Below are positions 27,095 through 38,979 of a stretch of 64,000 bases of DNA, piece after piece. The translations under genes and the position numbers were made by a program. Every line of letters starts with the position of its first letter. Positions within the stretch are counted from its first letter, which is position 1. The notes beneath the pieces were generated by a model that saw only the letters and a program-made list of their open reading frames with translations, was not told where the DNA came from and did no database searches. This DNA is from Spirosoma profusum (GTDB taxonomy: Bacteria; Bacteroidota; Bacteroidia; Cytophagales; Spirosomataceae), in assembly GCF_014699005.1 (NCBI RefSeq), contig NZ_JACWZY010000006.1, positions 248,001 through 312,000 on the forward strand. The letters are read 5' to 3'.

Positions 27095-27538
27095 ATGGCA
27101 AAAGAAGTAGGTGGCTACGTTAAGCTGCAAGTCAAAGGTGGGCAAGCCAACCCCGCACCTCCGATTGGTCCGGCTCTGGGTTCCAAGGGTTTAAATATCA
27201 TGGAATTCTGCAAGCAGTTCAATGGACGGACGCAGGATAAAATGGGGATGGTATTACCGGTTCTGATTACGTATTACAAGGATAAGTCCTTTGATTTCGT
27301 CATCAAAACACCACCGGCACCGATTCTGCTAATGGAAGCAGCGAAGCTGAAAGGCGGCTCTGCTCAGCCAAACCGCAAAAAAGTTGGCTCGGTAACGTGG
27401 GATCAAGTTCGGACAATCGCGGAAACGAAGATGCCTGATTTGAACGCGTTCACAGTTGAGTCGGCTATGAAGCAGGTAGCAGGAACAGCCCGCAGTATGG
27501 GCATTACGGTGACGGGTACATCGCCCTTCGAGAACTAA
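27095..27538 (+). CDS. rplK: 50S ribosomal protein L11
   Basis: A 147-aa L11 of standard length. The N-terminal domain has [21 protein letters not shown], and the C-terminal rRNA-binding domain has [23 protein letters not shown]. It forms the stalk base that contacts elongation factors. First gene of rplK-rplA-rplJ-rplL, preceded by a structured leader. Confidence 0.98.
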   Translation: MAKEVGGYVKLQVKGGQANPAPPIGPALGSKGLNIMEFCKQFNGRTQDKMGMVLPVLITYYKDKSFDFVIKTPPAPILLMEAAKLKGGSAQPNRKKVGSVTWDQVRTIAETKMPDLNAFTVESAMKQVAGTARSMGITVTGTSPFEN

Positions 27539-27564
27539 TTAGACTTGCCGAAGCAAACAAAGAC

Positions 27565-28263
27565 ATGGCTAAGTTAACGAAAAAACAAAAAGAAGCTCAA
27601 TCGAAATACGACGCTGCTAAAGAATACTCGCTGCAACAAGCCGCTGAGATTCTTAAGGAGATCTCGTACACGAAGTTTGATGCTTCTGTGGATATTGACG
27701 TTCGGTTAGGCGTTGATCCGCGTAAAGCCGACCAGATGGTACGTGGCGTTGCTACGTTGCCGCATGGTACGGGTAAAACGGTTCGCGTTCTGGTGCTCTG
27801 CACCCCGGACAAGGAGAACGAAGCGAAAGAAGCAGGTGCAGATTTCGTGGGCTTGGATGACTATATTCAGAAAATCGAACAGGGCTGGACGGACGTCGAC
27901 GTGATTATCACGATGCCGAACGTAATGGCTAAAGTTGGTCGTCTGGGTAAAGTATTGGGTCCACGTGGGCTGATGCCGAATCCGAAATCGGGTACGGTAA
28001 CGCCAGACGTAGCAAAGGCTGTTCGTGAGGTGAAGGCTGGTAAAATCGATTTTAAAGTCGACAAACAGGGTGCCATTCACACGAGTATTGGTAAGGTATC
28101 GTTTACGCCAGAAAAACTGGCCGAAAATGCACAGGAAATCATCAGTACGTTATTGAAACTTAAACCTTCGTCGGCCAAAGGAACGTACGTGAAGACAATT
28201 AACCTGTCGAGTACGATGAGCCCGGGAGTCACGATTGATAAAAGTACAGTAGCCGGAGTTTAA
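27565..28263 (+). CDS. rplA: 50S ribosomal protein L1
   Basis: A 232-aa L1 with the conserved regions [32 protein letters not shown] and [18 protein letters not shown]1 forms the mobile L1 stalk on the 50S subunit and in many bacteria represses its own operon by binding the rplK leader. It starts 26 nt after rplK and ends 3 nt before rplJ, so the genes are cotranscribed. Confidence 0.98.
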   Translation: MAKLTKKQKEAQSKYDAAKEYSLQQAAEILKEISYTKFDASVDIDVRLGVDPRKADQMVRGVATLPHGTGKTVRVLVLCTPDKENEAKEAGADFVGLDDYIQKIEQGWTDVDVIITMPNVMAKVGRLGKVLGPRGLMPNPKSGTVTPDVAKAVREVKAGKIDFKVDKQGAIHTSIGKVSFTPEKLAENAQEIISTLLKLKPSSAKGTYVKTINLSSTMSPGVTIDKSTVAGV

Positions 28264-28266
28264 GCC

Positions 28267-28800
28267 ATGAAACGCGAAGAAAAAGGAGCAATTATTGAGG
28301 AACTGTCTGAAAAGTTTCAGACCATTCCCTTCTTCTACATCACGGAAGCTAATGGCATGACGGTTGCTGAAGTCAATACGTTACGTCGGATGTGTTTTGA
28401 GCGGGGTATCGAGTACAAAGTGGTAAAAAACAGCTTCATCAAAAAAGCGCTTGAGCCACTCGAAACCGATTATACCTCTTTCAACGAAACGGTGTTGCAT
28501 GGTCAGTCGGCGGTGATGTTTCACCCCGAGAATGGCAAGGCACCGGCGCAGCTTATCAAAGAATTTCGTAGAACAAACGATAAACTGCAACTGAAAGCTG
28601 CTTCAATCGATTATAGCCTGTTCATTGGCGCTGATCAACTCGACACGCTCATCGCACTGAAGAGTAAAGAAGAGCTTATTGGTGAAATTATTGGCCTGTT
28701 ACAATCACCAGCCAAAAACGTTATTTCAGCGTTGCAGAGTGGTGGAAACAAACTGGCCGGAATCCTCAAAACGCTGTCGGAGCGGGAGGAAGCAGCTTAG
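28267..28800 (+). CDS. rplJ: 50S ribosomal protein L10
   Basis: A 177-aa L10. The N-terminal rRNA-binding globule has FFYITEANGMTVAEVNTLRR and YKVVKNSFIKKAL. The C-terminal helix that binds L7/L12 dimers follows. It begins 3 nt after the rplA stop, so unlike E. coli there is no room for an L10 leader upstream of rplJ; any feedback site must lie elsewhere, for example before rplK or rplL. Confidence 0.96.
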   Translation: MKREEKGAIIEELSEKFQTIPFFYITEANGMTVAEVNTLRRMCFERGIEYKVVKNSFIKKALEPLETDYTSFNETVLHGQSAVMFHPENGKAPAQLIKEFRRTNDKLQLKAASIDYSLFIGADQLDTLIALKSKEELIGEIIGLLQSPAKNVISALQSGGNKLAGILKTLSEREEAA

Positions 28801-28832
28801 CTGTTATGCGGCCGGGCTGGTATAATAGCAGC

Positions 28833-28866
28833 TTGTTCGCATTCTCTGACAAATTTAAGCGGACAA
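28833..28866 (+). promoter_or_regulatory. Stem in the rplJ-rplL spacer
   Basis: TTGTTCGC (28833-28840) and GCGGACAA (28859-28866) form an 8-bp stem with one G-U pair. The right half shares the 11-mer TAAGCGGACAA with the rplK leader. A further 10-mer CCTATCCGCA at 28883-28892 is the complement of TGCGGATAGG at 27026-27035 in that leader. Confidence 0.4.
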
Positions 28867-28936
28867 GAAACTGGTATATCAGCCTATCCGCATGACAAAA
28901 TCAATTGTATCACAATCAAATTAAGAAAATACTACA

Positions 28937-29323
28937 ATGGCAGATTTAAAAGCGTTCGCTGAGCAGCTTGTAAGCCTGACGGTTAAAGAAGTTAATGAAC
29001 TGGCTGCTATCCTGAAGGATGAGTATGGAATTGAGCCAGCTGCTGCTGCTCCCGTAATGGTAGCTGGTGGTGCTGCAGGTGGTGGCGATGCTGCTCCGGC
29101 TGTTGCTGAGAAAACGTCGTTCGACGTTATTCTGAAATCGGCTGGTGCTGCTAAATTGGCAGTGGTGAAACTAGTGAAAGATCTGACCGGTCTGGGCCTG
29201 AAAGAAGCCAAAGAATTAGTTGACACTGCTCCGAAACCAGTAAAAGAAGGTGTTGCTAAGGATGAAGCGGAAGCGCTTCGGAAGCAACTCGAAGAAGCTG
29301 GTGCTGAAGTAGAAGTTAAATAA
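28937..29323 (+). CDS. rplL: 50S ribosomal protein L7/L12
   Basis: A 128-aa L12. The N-terminal dimerisation helix pair ([26 protein letters not shown]), an Ala/Gly-rich hinge at about residues 35-55 and the C-terminal factor-binding domain ([40 protein letters not shown]) are all present. Four to six copies form the ribosomal stalk that recruits translation GTPases. A 136-nt spacer separates it from rplJ. Confidence 0.98.
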   Translation: MADLKAFAEQLVSLTVKEVNELAAILKDEYGIEPAAAAPVMVAGGAAGGGDAAPAVAEKTSFDVILKSAGAAKLAVVKLVKDLTGLGLKEAKELVDTAPKPVKEGVAKDEAEALRKQLEEAGAEVEVK

Positions 29324-29360
29324 GTAACAGCACATTCGCATATCGCTCCAGACAGGGAGG

Positions 29361-29382
29361 CCAGACAAACGTCTGGTCTTTT
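29361..29382 (+). terminator. Attenuator-type hairpin between rplL and rpoB
   Basis: CCAGAC (29361-29366) and GTCTGG (29371-29376) form a stem followed by TCTTTTCC. A partial terminator at this point would set the ratio of ribosomal proteins to RNA polymerase subunits, as is known from E. coli. Confidence 0.7.
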
Positions 29383-29390
29383 CCTGTTTG

Positions 29391-29659
29391 GAGACTTTTT
29401 GTCTAAGCACTTGCAAAAGACAAACTTATTTTTATTGCCTTATGTTCTTTACTTACGCCCCTTGGGTCGGGTGACGCCCGGGGAGTACTGATTTACGAAA
29501 TAACGATGTTCAATTTTGGTTTGTTGTTGACTCAAGTATTGATTGTCTCAGCTAAATCACAATTTGTGAAAACTCACTACGTAAATCAATTTATGTGCCG
29601 TAGCAAATCTACGCAACGCACACAATTAGAATCGGTTACGCACTAAACGAAGCATAATC
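29391..29659 (+). other. Long rpoB leader
   Basis: About 270 nt without a plausible gene. A GC-rich patch at 29456-29484 (CCCCTTGGG, CGGGTGACGCCCGGGGAG) can fold on itself and stands out from the A/T-rich surroundings. No consensus TAnnTTTG box is evident, so rpoB is probably read from upstream promoters through the attenuator. Confidence 0.4.
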
Positions 29660-32600
29660 TTGGCGACAAACGCGAAAATCAGTACGCGCAAAAATTTTGC
29701 GACGATTCAGCCAGTAATTGGATACCCAGATTTTCTGGATATTCAGGTAAAATCCTTCAAAGATTTTTTCCAGCTTGATACTCCATCTAACCAACGTTCG
29801 GAAGAAGGTTTGTTCAAGGTATTTCAGGAAAATTTCCCAATTTCTGACTCCCGCGAGAACTTCAAACTGGAGTTTATCGATTACTCGGTCGACCCACCAA
29901 AATATTCGGTCGATGAATCGATTGATCGTGGGTTAACGTATTCAGTGCCCCTGAAAGCCAAACTGCGTCTGTCGAACAATGATCCTGACAATGAGGATTT
30001 TGAAACGATTGAGCAGGAGGTATTTCTGGGGAATATTCCGTACATGACCGAAAAAGGTTCGTTTGTGATCAACGGAGCTGAACGGGTCATTGTATCTCAA
30101 TTACACCGGTCGCCGGGTGTGTTCTTCTCAATGAGTAAGCACACTAACGGTACCAAACTTTATTCGGCACGTATCATTCCGTTTAAAGGTTCGTGGATTG
30201 AGTTTTCGACGGATGTGAACAATGTCATGTATGCCTACATCGACCGGAAAAAGAAATTCCCGGTAACGACGCTGCTACGTGCCATTGGTTTCGGTTCGGA
30301 TAAAGACATCCTTGATCTCTTTGGCCTATCGGAAGAATTACCCGCTACGCCTGCTAACTTGAAAAAAGCTATCGGTCGTCGGCTGGCAGCTCGGGTGCTA
30401 CGTACCTGGACGGAAGACTTTGTGGATGAGGATACGGGTGAGGTAGTTTCTATCAGCCGGAACGAGGTATTGCTCGAGCGCGACTCAATGGTTTCGGCTG
30501 ATGATATCGATGTGATTATTGATTCGGGTCAAAGTTCGGTCATTCTGCATAAGGAAGACATGAATATGGCCGATTACAACATTATTTATAATACGTTGCA
30601 GAAAGATAGCTCTAACTCTGAAAAAGAGGCTGTTGAGCAAATCTACCGGCAACTACGTAACGCAGACGCACCAGACGAACAAACCGCTCGTGAGATTATC
30701 CAGAGCCTGTTCTTCTCCGACAAGCGTTATGATTTGGGTGATGTAGGCCGTTATCGGATCAACAAAAAACTACAGCTCGACATTTCGTCGGACATGAAGG
30801 TGTTGACTACAGAAGACATCGTGTCGATTGTGAAATACCTGATTGGTCTGATTAACTCGAAGGCCGTTGTCGATGACATTGACCACCTTAGCAACCGGCG
30901 TGTTCGGACGGTAGGTGAGCAATTGTACGCGCAGTTCGGTGTTGGTCTGGCCCGTATGGCACGTACCATTAAAGAGCGGATGAACGTTCGGGATAACGAG
31001 GATTTCAAACCTGTTGACCTGATTAACGCCCGGACATTGTCGTCGGTTATTAACTCGTTCTTCGGTACGAACCAGCTGTCGCAGTTCATGGACCAAACCA
31101 ACCCGTTGGCTGAAGTGACGCACAAGCGTCGGATGTCAGCACTAGGGCCTGGTGGTCTGTCGCGTGAACGGGCCGGGTTCGAAGTTCGTGACGTACACTA
31201 CACGCACTACGGTCGTCTGTGTACTATCGAAACACCTGAAGGTCCAAACATTGGTCTGATTTCGTCGCTGTGCGTCTATGCTAAAATCAATAGCATGGGC
31301 TTCATCGAAACGCCATACCGTATTATTGAAAACGGGAAGGTATCGATGGATAAACCGGTGATGTATCTGACTGCTGAAGAAGAAGATACGCATTACATTG
31401 CCCAGGCGAATGCCGGTGTCGATGCGAAAGGTAACTTCCATGTTGACCGACTGAAAGCTCGCTTTGAAGGTGACTTCCCGATGGCTGAGCCAGGCAACGT
31501 AACATTTATGGATATTGCGCCGAACCAGATTGTATCGGTGGCCGCTTCCATGATTCCGTTCCTGGAGCACGACGATGCTAACCGTGCCCTGATGGGTTCG
31601 AACATGCAACGTCAGGCTGTGCCGCTGCTACGTCCCGAAGCACCAATTGTGGGAACGGGTCTGGAAGGCCGTGTAGCTGTTGATTCCCGGACGCTGGTTA
31701 TTGCCGAATCGGACGGTGTTATTCAGTTTGTTGATTCGACCAAAATCGTTGTGAAATACGAATTGAGCGATGATGAACTGGCTGTTACGTTCGATGAAGA
31801 AACGAAAACGTATAACCTCATCAAGTTCCGCCGTACTAACCAGGATACCTGTATTAACCTCAAGCCAACGGTGCTAAAAGGCCAGAAGGTGAAGAAAGGT
31901 GACGTACTGTGCGAAGGCTATGCTACGCAGGCTGGTGAACTGGCGCTTGGACGTAACATGAAAGTGGCATTCATGCCGTGGCAGGGTTACAACTTCGAGG
32001 ATGCTATCGTGATTTCGGAACGTGTGGTACGTGAAGATATTTTCACCTCGATTCACATTGAAGAGTTTGAGCTGGAAGTTCGTGATACAAAACGTGGTGA
32101 AGAGGAATTGACCTCTGAAATCCCGAACGTATCGGAAGAAACGGTTCGTAACCTTGATGAAAATGGTATCGTTCGTGTTGGTACTGAAGTGAAAGAAGGT
32201 GATATTCTGATTGGTAAGATTACGCCAAAAGGCGAAAGCGATCCAACACCAGAAGAAAAACTGCTACGTGCCATTTTCGGTGATAAAGCCGGTGACGTAA
32301 AAGACGCGTCGAAAAAAGCACCACCATCACTGAAAGGTGTGGTTATCGATACCAAACTGTTTGCCCGCCCTGCTAAAGAAGAGCGTGGTAAACACAAGGA
32401 CGAAGTGAAGGCTCTGATGAAAAAATACAGCCGTGAGTTAAATGACTTCCGGGCTCGTATGATTGAAAAAACAGTGGCTTTGCTCGAAGGAAAAACCAGC
32501 TCAGGTGTGAAACACAAATTCGGAGACGAAATTGTGAGCAAAGGCGTGAAATTCAACCGGAAGAATATTACCGATAACCTCTTCCCTGATAAAAACGCTT

Positions 32601-33529
32601 ATCGCGATGAGTCGGGTTATGCTGTACCGGAAGAAGCTAACCTGTTGGCCGACCTGAATCTGAACGATTGGACAGACGACGAAAAGCTGAATGAACTGGC
32701 AGTAGCACTGGTGAAAAACTACAACAACCGACGTAGTGAAATCACGGGTCGGTTCAAACGCGAGCGGTTTACGCTGGAAGTTGGTGACGAACTGCCTGCA
32801 GGTATCGTTAAACTGGCTAAAGTGTATATTGCTAAGAAGCGGAAGCTGAAAGTAGGGGATAAGATGGCCGGTCGTCACGGGAACAAAGGGGTTGTTGCCC
32901 GGATTGTTCGTGATGAAGACATGCCGTTCCTTGAAGATGGTACACCGGTCGATATCGTACTGAACCCGCTGGGCGTACCGTCTCGGATGAACCTCGGTCA
33001 GATTTACGAAACCGTACTAGCCTGGGCTGGTCAGAAATTGGGCCGCAAGTATGCTACGCCTATTTTCGACGGCGCTACCGAACAGCAGGTTGCTGACGAA
33101 CTTGACGCAGCTGGTCTGCCATCGTTCGGCCGGACGTACCTGTACAATGGTCTGACGGGCGATCGCTTCGACCAGAAGGTAACGGTGGGTATCATTTACA
33201 TGCTCAAACTCGGTCACTTAGTTGACGATAAGATGCACGCTCGTTCGATTGGACCTTACTCGCTCATTACGCAGCAACCGCTGGGTGGTAAAGCGCAGTT
33301 CGGTGGTCAGCGTTTCGGGGAAATGGAAGTATGGGCGCTGGAAGCATTCGGTGCTTCGAACATCCTGCAAGAAATCCTGACCGTGAAATCGGATGACGTA
33401 GTGGGTCGGGCGAAGGCGTATGAGGCTATCGTAAAAGGCGAAAACCTGCCGAAGCCCAATATTCCGGAATCGTTCAACGTACTGGTACACGAGTTACGTG
33501 GTCTGGCGCTTGAAATTACATTAGAGTAA
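29660..33529 (+). CDS. rpoB: DNA-directed RNA polymerase subunit beta
   Basis: A 1289-aa beta subunit. The start is TTG at 29660 (TTG GCG ACA AAC); no in-frame ATG lies near. The rifampicin pocket begins near residue 472 with [11 protein letters not shown], then [15 protein letters not shown]; the residues equivalent to E. coli D516, H526 and S531 are all the sensitive-type ones. Later conserved parts include [31 protein letters not shown]-like [19 protein letters not shown] and the C-terminal [24 protein letters not shown]. Together with RpoC it forms the catalytic core. rpoC follows after a 99-bp spacer. Confidence 0.98.
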   Translation: MATNAKISTRKNFATIQPVIGYPDFLDIQVKSFKDFFQLDTPSNQRSEEGLFKVFQENFPISDSRENFKLEFIDYSVDPPKYSVDESIDRGLTYSVPLKAKLRLSNNDPDNEDFETIEQEVFLGNIPYMTEKGSFVINGAERVIVSQLHRSPGVFFSMSKHTNGTKLYSARIIPFKGSWIEFSTDVNNVMYAYIDRKKKFPVTTLLRAIGFGSDKDILDLFGLSEELPATPANLKKAIGRRLAARVLRTWTEDFVDEDTGEVVSISRNEVLLERDSMVSADDIDVIIDSGQSSVILHKEDMNMADYNIIYNTLQKDSSNSEKEAVEQIYRQLRNADAPDEQTAREIIQSLFFSDKRYDLGDVGRYRINKKLQLDISSDMKVLTTEDIVSIVKYLIGLINSKAVVDDIDHLSNRRVRTVGEQLYAQFGVGLARMARTIKERMNVRDNEDFKPVDLINARTLSSVINSFFGTNQLSQFMDQTNPLAEVTHKRRMSALGPGGLSRERAGFEVRDVHYTHYGRLCTIETPEGPNIGLISSLCVYAKINSMGFIETPYRIIENGKVSMDKPVMYLTAEEEDTHYIAQANAGVDAKGNFHVDRLKARFEGDFPMAEPGNVTFMDIAPNQIVSVAASMIPFLEHDDANRALMGSNMQRQAVPLLRPEAPIVGTGLEGRVAVDSRTLVIAESDGVIQFVDSTKIVVKYELSDDELAVTFDEETKTYNLIKFRRTNQDTCINLKPTVLKGQKVKKGDVLCEGYATQAGELALGRNMKVAFMPWQGYNFEDAIVISERVVREDIFTSIHIEEFELEVRDTKRGEEELTSEIPNVSEETVRNLDENGIVRVGTEVKEGDILIGKITPKGESDPTPEEKLLRAIFGDKAGDVKDASKKAPPSLKGVVIDTKLFARPAKEERGKHKDEVKALMKKYSRELNDFRARMIEKTVALLEGKTSSGVKHKFGDEIVSKGVKFNRKNITDNLFPDKNAYRDESGYAVPEEANLLADLNLNDWTDDEKLNELAVALVKNYNNRRSEITGRFKRERFTLEVGDELPAGIVKLAKVYIAKKRKLKVGDKMAGRHGNKGVVARIVRDEDMPFLEDGTPVDIVLNPLGVPSRMNLGQIYETVLAWAGQKLGRKYATPIFDGATEQQVADELDAAGLPSFGRTYLYNGLTGDRFDQKVTVGIIYMLKLGHLVDDKMHARSIGPYSLITQQPLGGKAQFGGQRFGEMEVWALEAFGASNILQEILTVKSDDVVGRAKAYEAIVKGENLPKPNIPESFNVLVHELRGLALEITLE

Positions 33530-33532
33530 CCA

Positions 33533-33606
33533 GTCAATAGTTTTCAGTCGATAGTCGTTGGAAGCGCAAGCCACTAATGACTATCGACTATAAACTAACG
33601 ACTCTT
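33533..33606. repeat. Inverted repeat in the rpoB-rpoC spacer
   Basis: AGTCGATAGTC (33546-33556) and GACTATCGACT (33579-33589) are perfect 11-bp arms, surrounded by further AGTCGTTAG/CTAACGACT-like words. No T-tract follows, so transcription into rpoC is unlikely to stop here. Confidence 0.6.
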
Positions 33607-33628
33607 TCAAACCTATAATCTCCAACCA

Positions 33629-36600
33629 ATGTCGTTCAAAAAGAACAAAAAACTCAATAGCGACTTCCAGAGCGTGACGATCAGCCTGGCATCGCCGGAG
33701 TCTATTTTGGAGAGTTCCTACGGCGAAGTGACACAGCCGGAGACTATCAACTACCGGACCTACAAACCCGAAATGGGTGGCTTGTTCTGCGAGCGCATCT
33801 TCGGGCCAGTGAAGGACTGGGAGTGTCACTGTGGTAAATACAAGCGTATTCGCTATAAAGGCATTATCTGCGACCGTTGCGGGGTGGAAGTGACCGAGAA
33901 AAAGGTTCGCCGGGAGCGTATGGGTCACATCGAACTGGTGGTGCCCGTAGCGCATATCTGGTATTTCCGTAGCCTACCAAACAAAATCGGATACCTGCTT
34001 GGCCTTTCTACCAAGAAACTCGATCAGGTTATCTATTACGAACGCTACGTAGTGGTTCAACCCGGTGTGAAAGCCGAAGACGGTATCAACCAGCTTGACT
34101 TCCTGACAGAAGACGAGTATCTGGATATTATCGACAAACTGCCAAGCAGCAATCAGCATCTCGACGACAAAGACCCGAACAAATTCATCGCCAAGATGGG
34201 GGCCGAAGCGTTGGAAATGCTGCTGTCTCGCCTGGAATTAGACGAACTCTCTTACCAGCTACGTCACGCGGCTGCTACCGATACGTCGCAGCAACGTAAG
34301 GCCGAAGCGTTGAAACGGCTGAAAGTCGTAGAAGCGTTCCGGGAGGCAAACGGACGTATTGAAAACCGTCCTGAGTGGATGGTTATCAAGATGGTGCCAG
34401 TTATTCCACCCGAACTACGTCCGCTCGTCCCCTTGGATGGTGGCCGATTTGCTACGTCTGACCTGAACGATTTGTATCGCCGGGTTATCATCCGGAACAA
34501 CCGTCTGAAGCGTCTTATTGAGATCAAAGCGCCGGAAGTAATTCTGCGTAACGAAAAACGGATGCTTCAGGAGGCTGTCGATTCGCTGTTCGACAACTCG
34601 CGGAAAGTCAACGCGGTACGTTCGGAAGGTAACCGTGCGCTGAAGTCGTTGTCTGACATGCTGAAAGGGAAACAAGGTCGTTTCCGCCAGAACCTGCTCG
34701 GTAAGCGTGTTGACTATTCGGGTCGTTCGGTTATCGTGGTTGGTCCTGAGCTGAAACTGCACGAGTGTGGTTTGCCAAAAGATATGGCGGCTGAGTTATT
34801 CAAGCCGTTTGTTATTCGGAAACTCATCGAGCGGGGAATTGTGAAAACGGTGAAATCGGCGAAGAAAATCGTTGACCGGAAAGACCCCGTTATCTGGGAT
34901 ATTCTGGAAAACGTATTGAAAGGTCACCCTGTTCTGTTGAACCGGGCTCCCACGCTGCACCGTCTTGGTATTCAGGCGTTCCAGCCAAAACTGATTGAAG
35001 GTAAAGCTATTCAGTTGCACCCACTCGTTTGTACGGCTTTCAACGCTGACTTTGACGGTGACCAGATGGCTGTTCACGTACCACTGGGCCAGGAAGCTGT
35101 ACTCGAAGCATCTCTGTTGATGCTGGCATCGCACAATATTCTGAACCCAGCTAACGGGGCTCCAATTACTGTACCATCGCAGGACATGGTACTTGGTCTT
35201 TATTACGTAACTAAAGGACGTAAGAGCTCGCCTGAGTACCAGGTTTTAGGGGAAGGTATGACGTTCTACGGTGCCGAAGAGGTTATCATCGGTATCAACG
35301 AAGGCAAAATTTCCAAACACGCCAACATCAAATGCCGGGTGAAAGTCCGTGATGAAAATGGCGAAATGGGCTATAAAGTAATCGATACGGTTGCTGGTCG
35401 GCTGTTGTTCAACCAGGCTGTTCCTGAAGAAGTTGGTTTTATCAACGAACTGCTGACGAAGAAAAAACTGCAACAGATTATTGCGATTATCTTTAAAATT
35501 TCGGGTGGTGCTCGGACAGCTCAGTTCCTTGACGAAATCAAAGAACTTGGTTTCCAGATGGCCTTCCGGGGCGGCCTGTCAATCGGTTTGAGCGACGTCA
35601 TGATCCCTGAAGCCAAACAAGGTTTGGTTGAAGAAGCCAAGGCTGAAGTACAGGGTGTTTGGGATAACTACATGATGGGTCTGATTACGGAGAATGAGCG
35701 TTACAATCAGGTTATCGATATCTGGACGCGCGTGAACTCACGTCTGACCGAAACACTGATGAAGCAGCTCGAAGCTGATCAGGGTGGTTTCAACTCCATC
35801 TACATGATGATGCACTCGGGAGCCCGTGGTTCGCGTGAGCAGATTCGTCAGTTGGGTGGTATGCGGGGCCTGATGGCTAAGCCGCAGAAAAACCTGCAAG
35901 GCTCTGTGGGTGAGATTATTGAAAACCCAATTCTGTCGAACTTTAAAGAAGGCCTTGACGTACTGGAGTACTTCATCTCGACGCACGGTGCCCGGAAAGG
36001 TCTGGCTGATACGGCTCTGAAAACGGCTGATGCTGGTTACCTGACCCGCCGTCTGCACGACGTAGCACAGGACGTTATCATCAGCGAAGATGATTGCGGA
36101 ACGTTACGTGGTCTGCAAGTATCTGCTCTGAAAGACAACGAAGATATCGTTGAACCGCTGTCCGAACGGATTTTGGGACGTACTACGGTTCACGATATTT
36201 ACGACCCGCTTTCGAAAGAGCTGATTGTGGCATCTGGTGAACTAGTAACAGAAGACGTAGCTGCTCATATTGATGAAACCAGCATTGAAACAGTTGAAAT
36301 CCGTTCGGTACTGACTTGCGAATCGCGGCAGGGTGTTTGCGCCAAGTGCTACGGTCGTAACCTGGCATCGGGTCGCATGGTCGACATCGGTGAAGCGGTA
36401 GGTGTAATTGCCTCGCAATCCATCGGTGAGCCGGGTACACAGTTAACGCTACGTACCTTCCACGTGGGTGGTACGGCATCGAACATCGCGGTCGATGCAT
36501 CGATCAAAGCGAAATTCGACGGTCTGATTGAATTGGAAGAAATGCGTACGGTTGAGTCGGAAGACGCTGAAGGAAACGCGCAAACGGTCGTTATGGGTCG

Positions 36601-37978
36601 TTCGGGTGAAGTTCGGATTGTTAATCCTGATGACCGTAGCCAGGTGTTGATCAGCAACAACGTACCATATGGCGCGTTCCTGCGGGTGAAAGAAGGCGAT
36701 ATAGTGAAGAAAGGCGACGATATCTGCGCCTGGGATCCCTATAACGCCGTTATCCTGTCAGAATTGACCGGTACGTTGACGTTCGACGCGATTGAAGATG
36801 GTATTACGTACCGGGAAGAGTTCGATGAACAGACGGGCTTCCAGGAGATGGTCATCATCGAAAGCCGTGATAAAGCGAAAAACCCGGCTATCGTTGTTCA
36901 GGGCACCACTACGTTGACATTGCACTTGCCTGACAACGACGGTGGTCCATTACAGAAGAGCTACAACCTGCCGGTTGGATCTCGTCTGGTAGTGAAAGCT
37001 GGACAATCGATCAAAGCTGGTCAGCCTCTGGCAAAAATTCCACGTAACGTTGGTAAAACTCGTGACATCACGGGTGGTCTGCCGCGCGTAACGGAATTGT
37101 TCGAAGCCCGGAACCCATCGAACCCTGCCGTAGTGAGCGAAATTGACGGTGTTGTTACGTATGGTGCCATTAAACGTGGTAACCGCGAAATCTTCATCGA
37201 GTCGAAAGACGGCACCAAGAAGAAATATCTTGTACCGCTGTCGAAATTCATCCTCGTTCAGGACAATGACTTCGTACGGGCTGGTGCTCCGCTGTCGGAC
37301 GGTGCCATTACGCCGAGCGACATCCTGGCCATCAAAGGCCCAACGGCTGTTCAGGAATATCTGGTGAATGAAATTCAGGAAGTATATCGCCTGCAAGGCG
37401 TGAAAATCAACGATAAGCACATCGAAGCCATTGTTCGGCAGATGATGCAGAAAGTTGAAATCATCGACTCTGGCGATACCAACTTCCTCGAAGGTCAGGT
37501 TGTGGATAAATGGTTGTTCCGTGAGGAAAACGACAAAGTCCTCGACGCCAAGGTAGTGATGGACGCTGGTGACTCGCCAAACTTCAAGCCAGGTATGATT
37601 GTCACGAGCCGTCAGCTACGTGATGAAAACTCAAGCCTGAAACGTCGCGATATGGCACTCGTTACCGTACGTGATGCAATGGCTGCCGTTTCGCAACCCA
37701 CGCTGATGGGTATTACGCAGGCTTCGTTAGGTACCGATAGCTTCATCTCGGCGGCTTCCTTCCAGGAAACCACGAAAGTGTTGAGTGAGGCATCTATTCG
37801 TGGTAAGCGCGATACGCTCGAAGGCTTGAAAGAGAACGTAATCGTAGGTCACCTGATTCCGGCCGGTACAGGTATCCGCCGTTATCAGAATACGATTGTT
37901 GGTTCGAAAGAAGAGCTTGATACGTTAACCGAATCGCGCGAACAGTTCGCACGTACAAAGAAACGGGCAACGGTATAA
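33629..37978 (+). CDS. rpoC: DNA-directed RNA polymerase subunit beta'
   Basis: A 1449-aa beta' subunit. The N-terminal zinc ribbon is [23 protein letters not shown]. The catalytic magnesium site [12 protein letters not shown] starts near residue 472, giving D474, D476 and D478. A second zinc site ([18 protein letters not shown]) and the trigger-loop and bridge regions follow. Length is normal for Bacteroidota. A 22-bp hairpin terminator follows 11 bp after the stop. Confidence 0.98.
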   Translation: MSFKKNKKLNSDFQSVTISLASPESILESSYGEVTQPETINYRTYKPEMGGLFCERIFGPVKDWECHCGKYKRIRYKGIICDRCGVEVTEKKVRRERMGHIELVVPVAHIWYFRSLPNKIGYLLGLSTKKLDQVIYYERYVVVQPGVKAEDGINQLDFLTEDEYLDIIDKLPSSNQHLDDKDPNKFIAKMGAEALEMLLSRLELDELSYQLRHAAATDTSQQRKAEALKRLKVVEAFREANGRIENRPEWMVIKMVPVIPPELRPLVPLDGGRFATSDLNDLYRRVIIRNNRLKRLIEIKAPEVILRNEKRMLQEAVDSLFDNSRKVNAVRSEGNRALKSLSDMLKGKQGRFRQNLLGKRVDYSGRSVIVVGPELKLHECGLPKDMAAELFKPFVIRKLIERGIVKTVKSAKKIVDRKDPVIWDILENVLKGHPVLLNRAPTLHRLGIQAFQPKLIEGKAIQLHPLVCTAFNADFDGDQMAVHVPLGQEAVLEASLLMLASHNILNPANGAPITVPSQDMVLGLYYVTKGRKSSPEYQVLGEGMTFYGAEEVIIGINEGKISKHANIKCRVKVRDENGEMGYKVIDTVAGRLLFNQAVPEEVGFINELLTKKKLQQIIAIIFKISGGARTAQFLDEIKELGFQMAFRGGLSIGLSDVMIPEAKQGLVEEAKAEVQGVWDNYMMGLITENERYNQVIDIWTRVNSRLTETLMKQLEADQGGFNSIYMMMHSGARGSREQIRQLGGMRGLMAKPQKNLQGSVGEIIENPILSNFKEGLDVLEYFISTHGARKGLADTALKTADAGYLTRRLHDVAQDVIISEDDCGTLRGLQVSALKDNEDIVEPLSERILGRTTVHDIYDPLSKELIVASGELVTEDVAAHIDETSIETVEIRSVLTCESRQGVCAKCYGRNLASGRMVDIGEAVGVIASQSIGEPGTQLTLRTFHVGGTASNIAVDASIKAKFDGLIELEEMRTVESEDAEGNAQTVVMGRSGEVRIVNPDDRSQVLISNNVPYGAFLRVKEGDIVKKGDDICAWDPYNAVILSELTGTLTFDAIEDGITYREEFDEQTGFQEMVIIESRDKAKNPAIVVQGTTTLTLHLPDNDGGPLQKSYNLPVGSRLVVKAGQSIKAGQPLAKIPRNVGKTRDITGGLPRVTELFEARNPSNPAVVSEIDGVVTYGAIKRGNREIFIESKDGTKKKYLVPLSKFILVQDNDFVRAGAPLSDGAITPSDILAIKGPTAVQEYLVNEIQEVYRLQGVKINDKHIEAIVRQMMQKVEIIDSGDTNFLEGQVVDKWLFREENDKVLDAKVVMDAGDSPNFKPGMIVTSRQLRDENSSLKRRDMALVTVRDAMAAVSQPTLMGITQASLGTDSFISAASFQETTKVLSEASIRGKRDTLEGLKENVIVGHLIPAGTGIRRYQNTIVGSKEELDTLTESREQFARTKKRATV

Positions 37979-37989
37979 TCTCCGCTTAG

Positions 37990-38038
37990 ATAAACAGAAA
38001 CGCCCCAGTTCTTTTTGAATTGGGGCGTTTCTGTTTAT
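37990..38038 (+). terminator. rpoC terminator
   Basis: 22-bp arms (37990-38011 and 38017-38038), with one G-T pair, around TTTTT. The core is GAAACGCCCC / GGGGCGTTTC. It is followed six bases later by the -7 box of the next gene. Confidence 0.88.
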
Positions 38039-38043
38039 ACCCT

Positions 38044-38051
38044 TATTTTTG
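38044..38051 (+). promoter_or_regulatory. -7 box TATTTTTG for the DUF3467 gene
   Basis: It matches TAnnTTTG, 15 bp before the ATG at 38066. A TTG at 38020-38022, inside the rpoC terminator, lies 21 bp upstream and could serve as the -33 element. Confidence 0.6.
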
Positions 38052-38065
38052 CAAAAAAATTGTTC

Positions 38066-38389
38066 ATGAACAATCCACAACAACAGAACACCGAAGGAGC
38101 TATCGACGTAGAACTCAGCGAAGAAATTGCTGAAGGCGTTTACGCTAATCTGGCCATGATTGCCCATTCAAATAGCGAATTTATCCTGGATTTTATTCGG
38201 CTCATGCCAGGCGTGCCAAAAGCAAAGGTAAAAGCACGTATCATTCTAACACCTGAGCATGCCAAACGCCTGTTAGAGGCTCTACGTGAAAATATCGGCC
38301 GCTACGAAGAGGCTCACGGTGGCATTAATGACCCCAACGATACGTTCAGATTTCCGGGCGGTTATGGTGGTCCCGTAGGACAGGCATAA
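38066..38389 (+). CDS. DUF3467 family protein
   Basis: A 107-aa soluble protein. IDVELSEEIAEGVYANLAMIAHSNSEFILDF and MPGVPKAKVKARIILTPEHAKRLL are typical of DUF3467, a small family often next to rpoC or rpsL in Bacteroidota; function unknown. The ATG at 38066 is preferred over 38015 because the extra residues are translated from the rpoC terminator and promoter. A long A/T-rich inverted repeat follows the stop. Confidence 0.9.
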   Translation: MNNPQQQNTEGAIDVELSEEIAEGVYANLAMIAHSNSEFILDFIRLMPGVPKAKVKARIILTPEHAKRLLEALRENIGRYEEAHGGINDPNDTFRFPGGYGGPVGQA

Positions 38390-38391
38390 TC

Positions 38392-38466
38392 AAAGTTATA
38401 GGGTTATAAGGTTGTAGAGTTGCCATTCGGTGCTTTAACTCTACAACCTTATAACCCTATAACTTT
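38392..38466. repeat. Perfect 30-bp inverted repeat of the GTTATA type
   Basis: Arms at 38392-38421 and 38437-38466 are perfect, with a 15-nt loop. Arm words include AGTTATAGGGTTATAAGG. More direct copies of ACAACTTTAT follow to 38490. It ends the DUF3467 gene and precedes the rpsL promoter. Confidence 0.85.
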
Positions 38467-38503
38467 ACAACTTTATTACCATACAACTTTATAACTTTTT
38501 CCG

Positions 38504-38511
38504 TATCTTTG
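38504..38511 (+). promoter_or_regulatory. -7 box TATCTTTG for rpsL
   Basis: It matches TAnnTTTG and lies 46 bp before the rpsL ATG at 38557. No clear TTG at the -33 position. Confidence 0.65.
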
Positions 38512-38556
38512 CACCTCAAAATTCGGGAAGACTGTTTTTTCGTAAACAAATTTAAA

Positions 38557-38979
38557 ATGCCTACTATACAGCAATTAGTACGCAAGGGTCGCGAAAAGCT
38601 GGTCGATAAATCAAAATCACCTGCTTTAGATTCTTGCCCACAACGTCGGGGCGTGTGTACACGTGTGTACACGACGACGCCGAAGAAGCCAAATTCGGCG
38701 CTTCGGAAAGTAGCCCGGGTTCGTCTGACGAACCAGAAAGAAGTGAACGCCTACATTCCGGGCGAAGGTCACAACCTACAGGAACACTCAATCGTTCTGA
38801 TTCGTGGTGGCCGGGTGAAAGACCTTCCAGGAGTACGTTACCACATTGTACGGGGTGCGCTCGATACGGCCGGTGTAAATGGTCGTCTGCAAAGCCGCTC
38901 AAAATACGGTGCAAAACGTCCGAAACCAGGTCAGGCTCCAGCCGGCAAAGGCGCACCTCAAAAAGGAAAGAAAAAGTAA
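38557..38979 (+). CDS. rpsL: 30S ribosomal protein S12
   Basis: A 140-aa S12 beginning [13 protein letters not shown]. The decoding-centre loops [21 protein letters not shown] and [17 protein letters not shown] carry the usual lysines linked to streptomycin sensitivity. The basic C-terminal tail ([18 protein letters not shown]) is longer than in E. coli, as in related phyla. An upstream ATG at 38509 overlaps the promoter and is rejected. Confidence 0.98.
   Translation: MPTIQQLVRKGREKLVDKSKSPALDSCPQRRGVCTRVYTTTPKKPNSALRKVARVRLTNQKEVNAYIPGEGHNLQEHSIVLIRGGRVKDLPGVRYHIVRGALDTAGVNGRLQSRSKYGAKRPKPGQAPAGKGAPQKGKKK

Noticed and set aside
38015-38065. N-terminal extension of the DUF3467 protein
   Set aside because: It would be translated from the rpoC terminator arm and the -7 box; the ATG at 38066 fits the family start.
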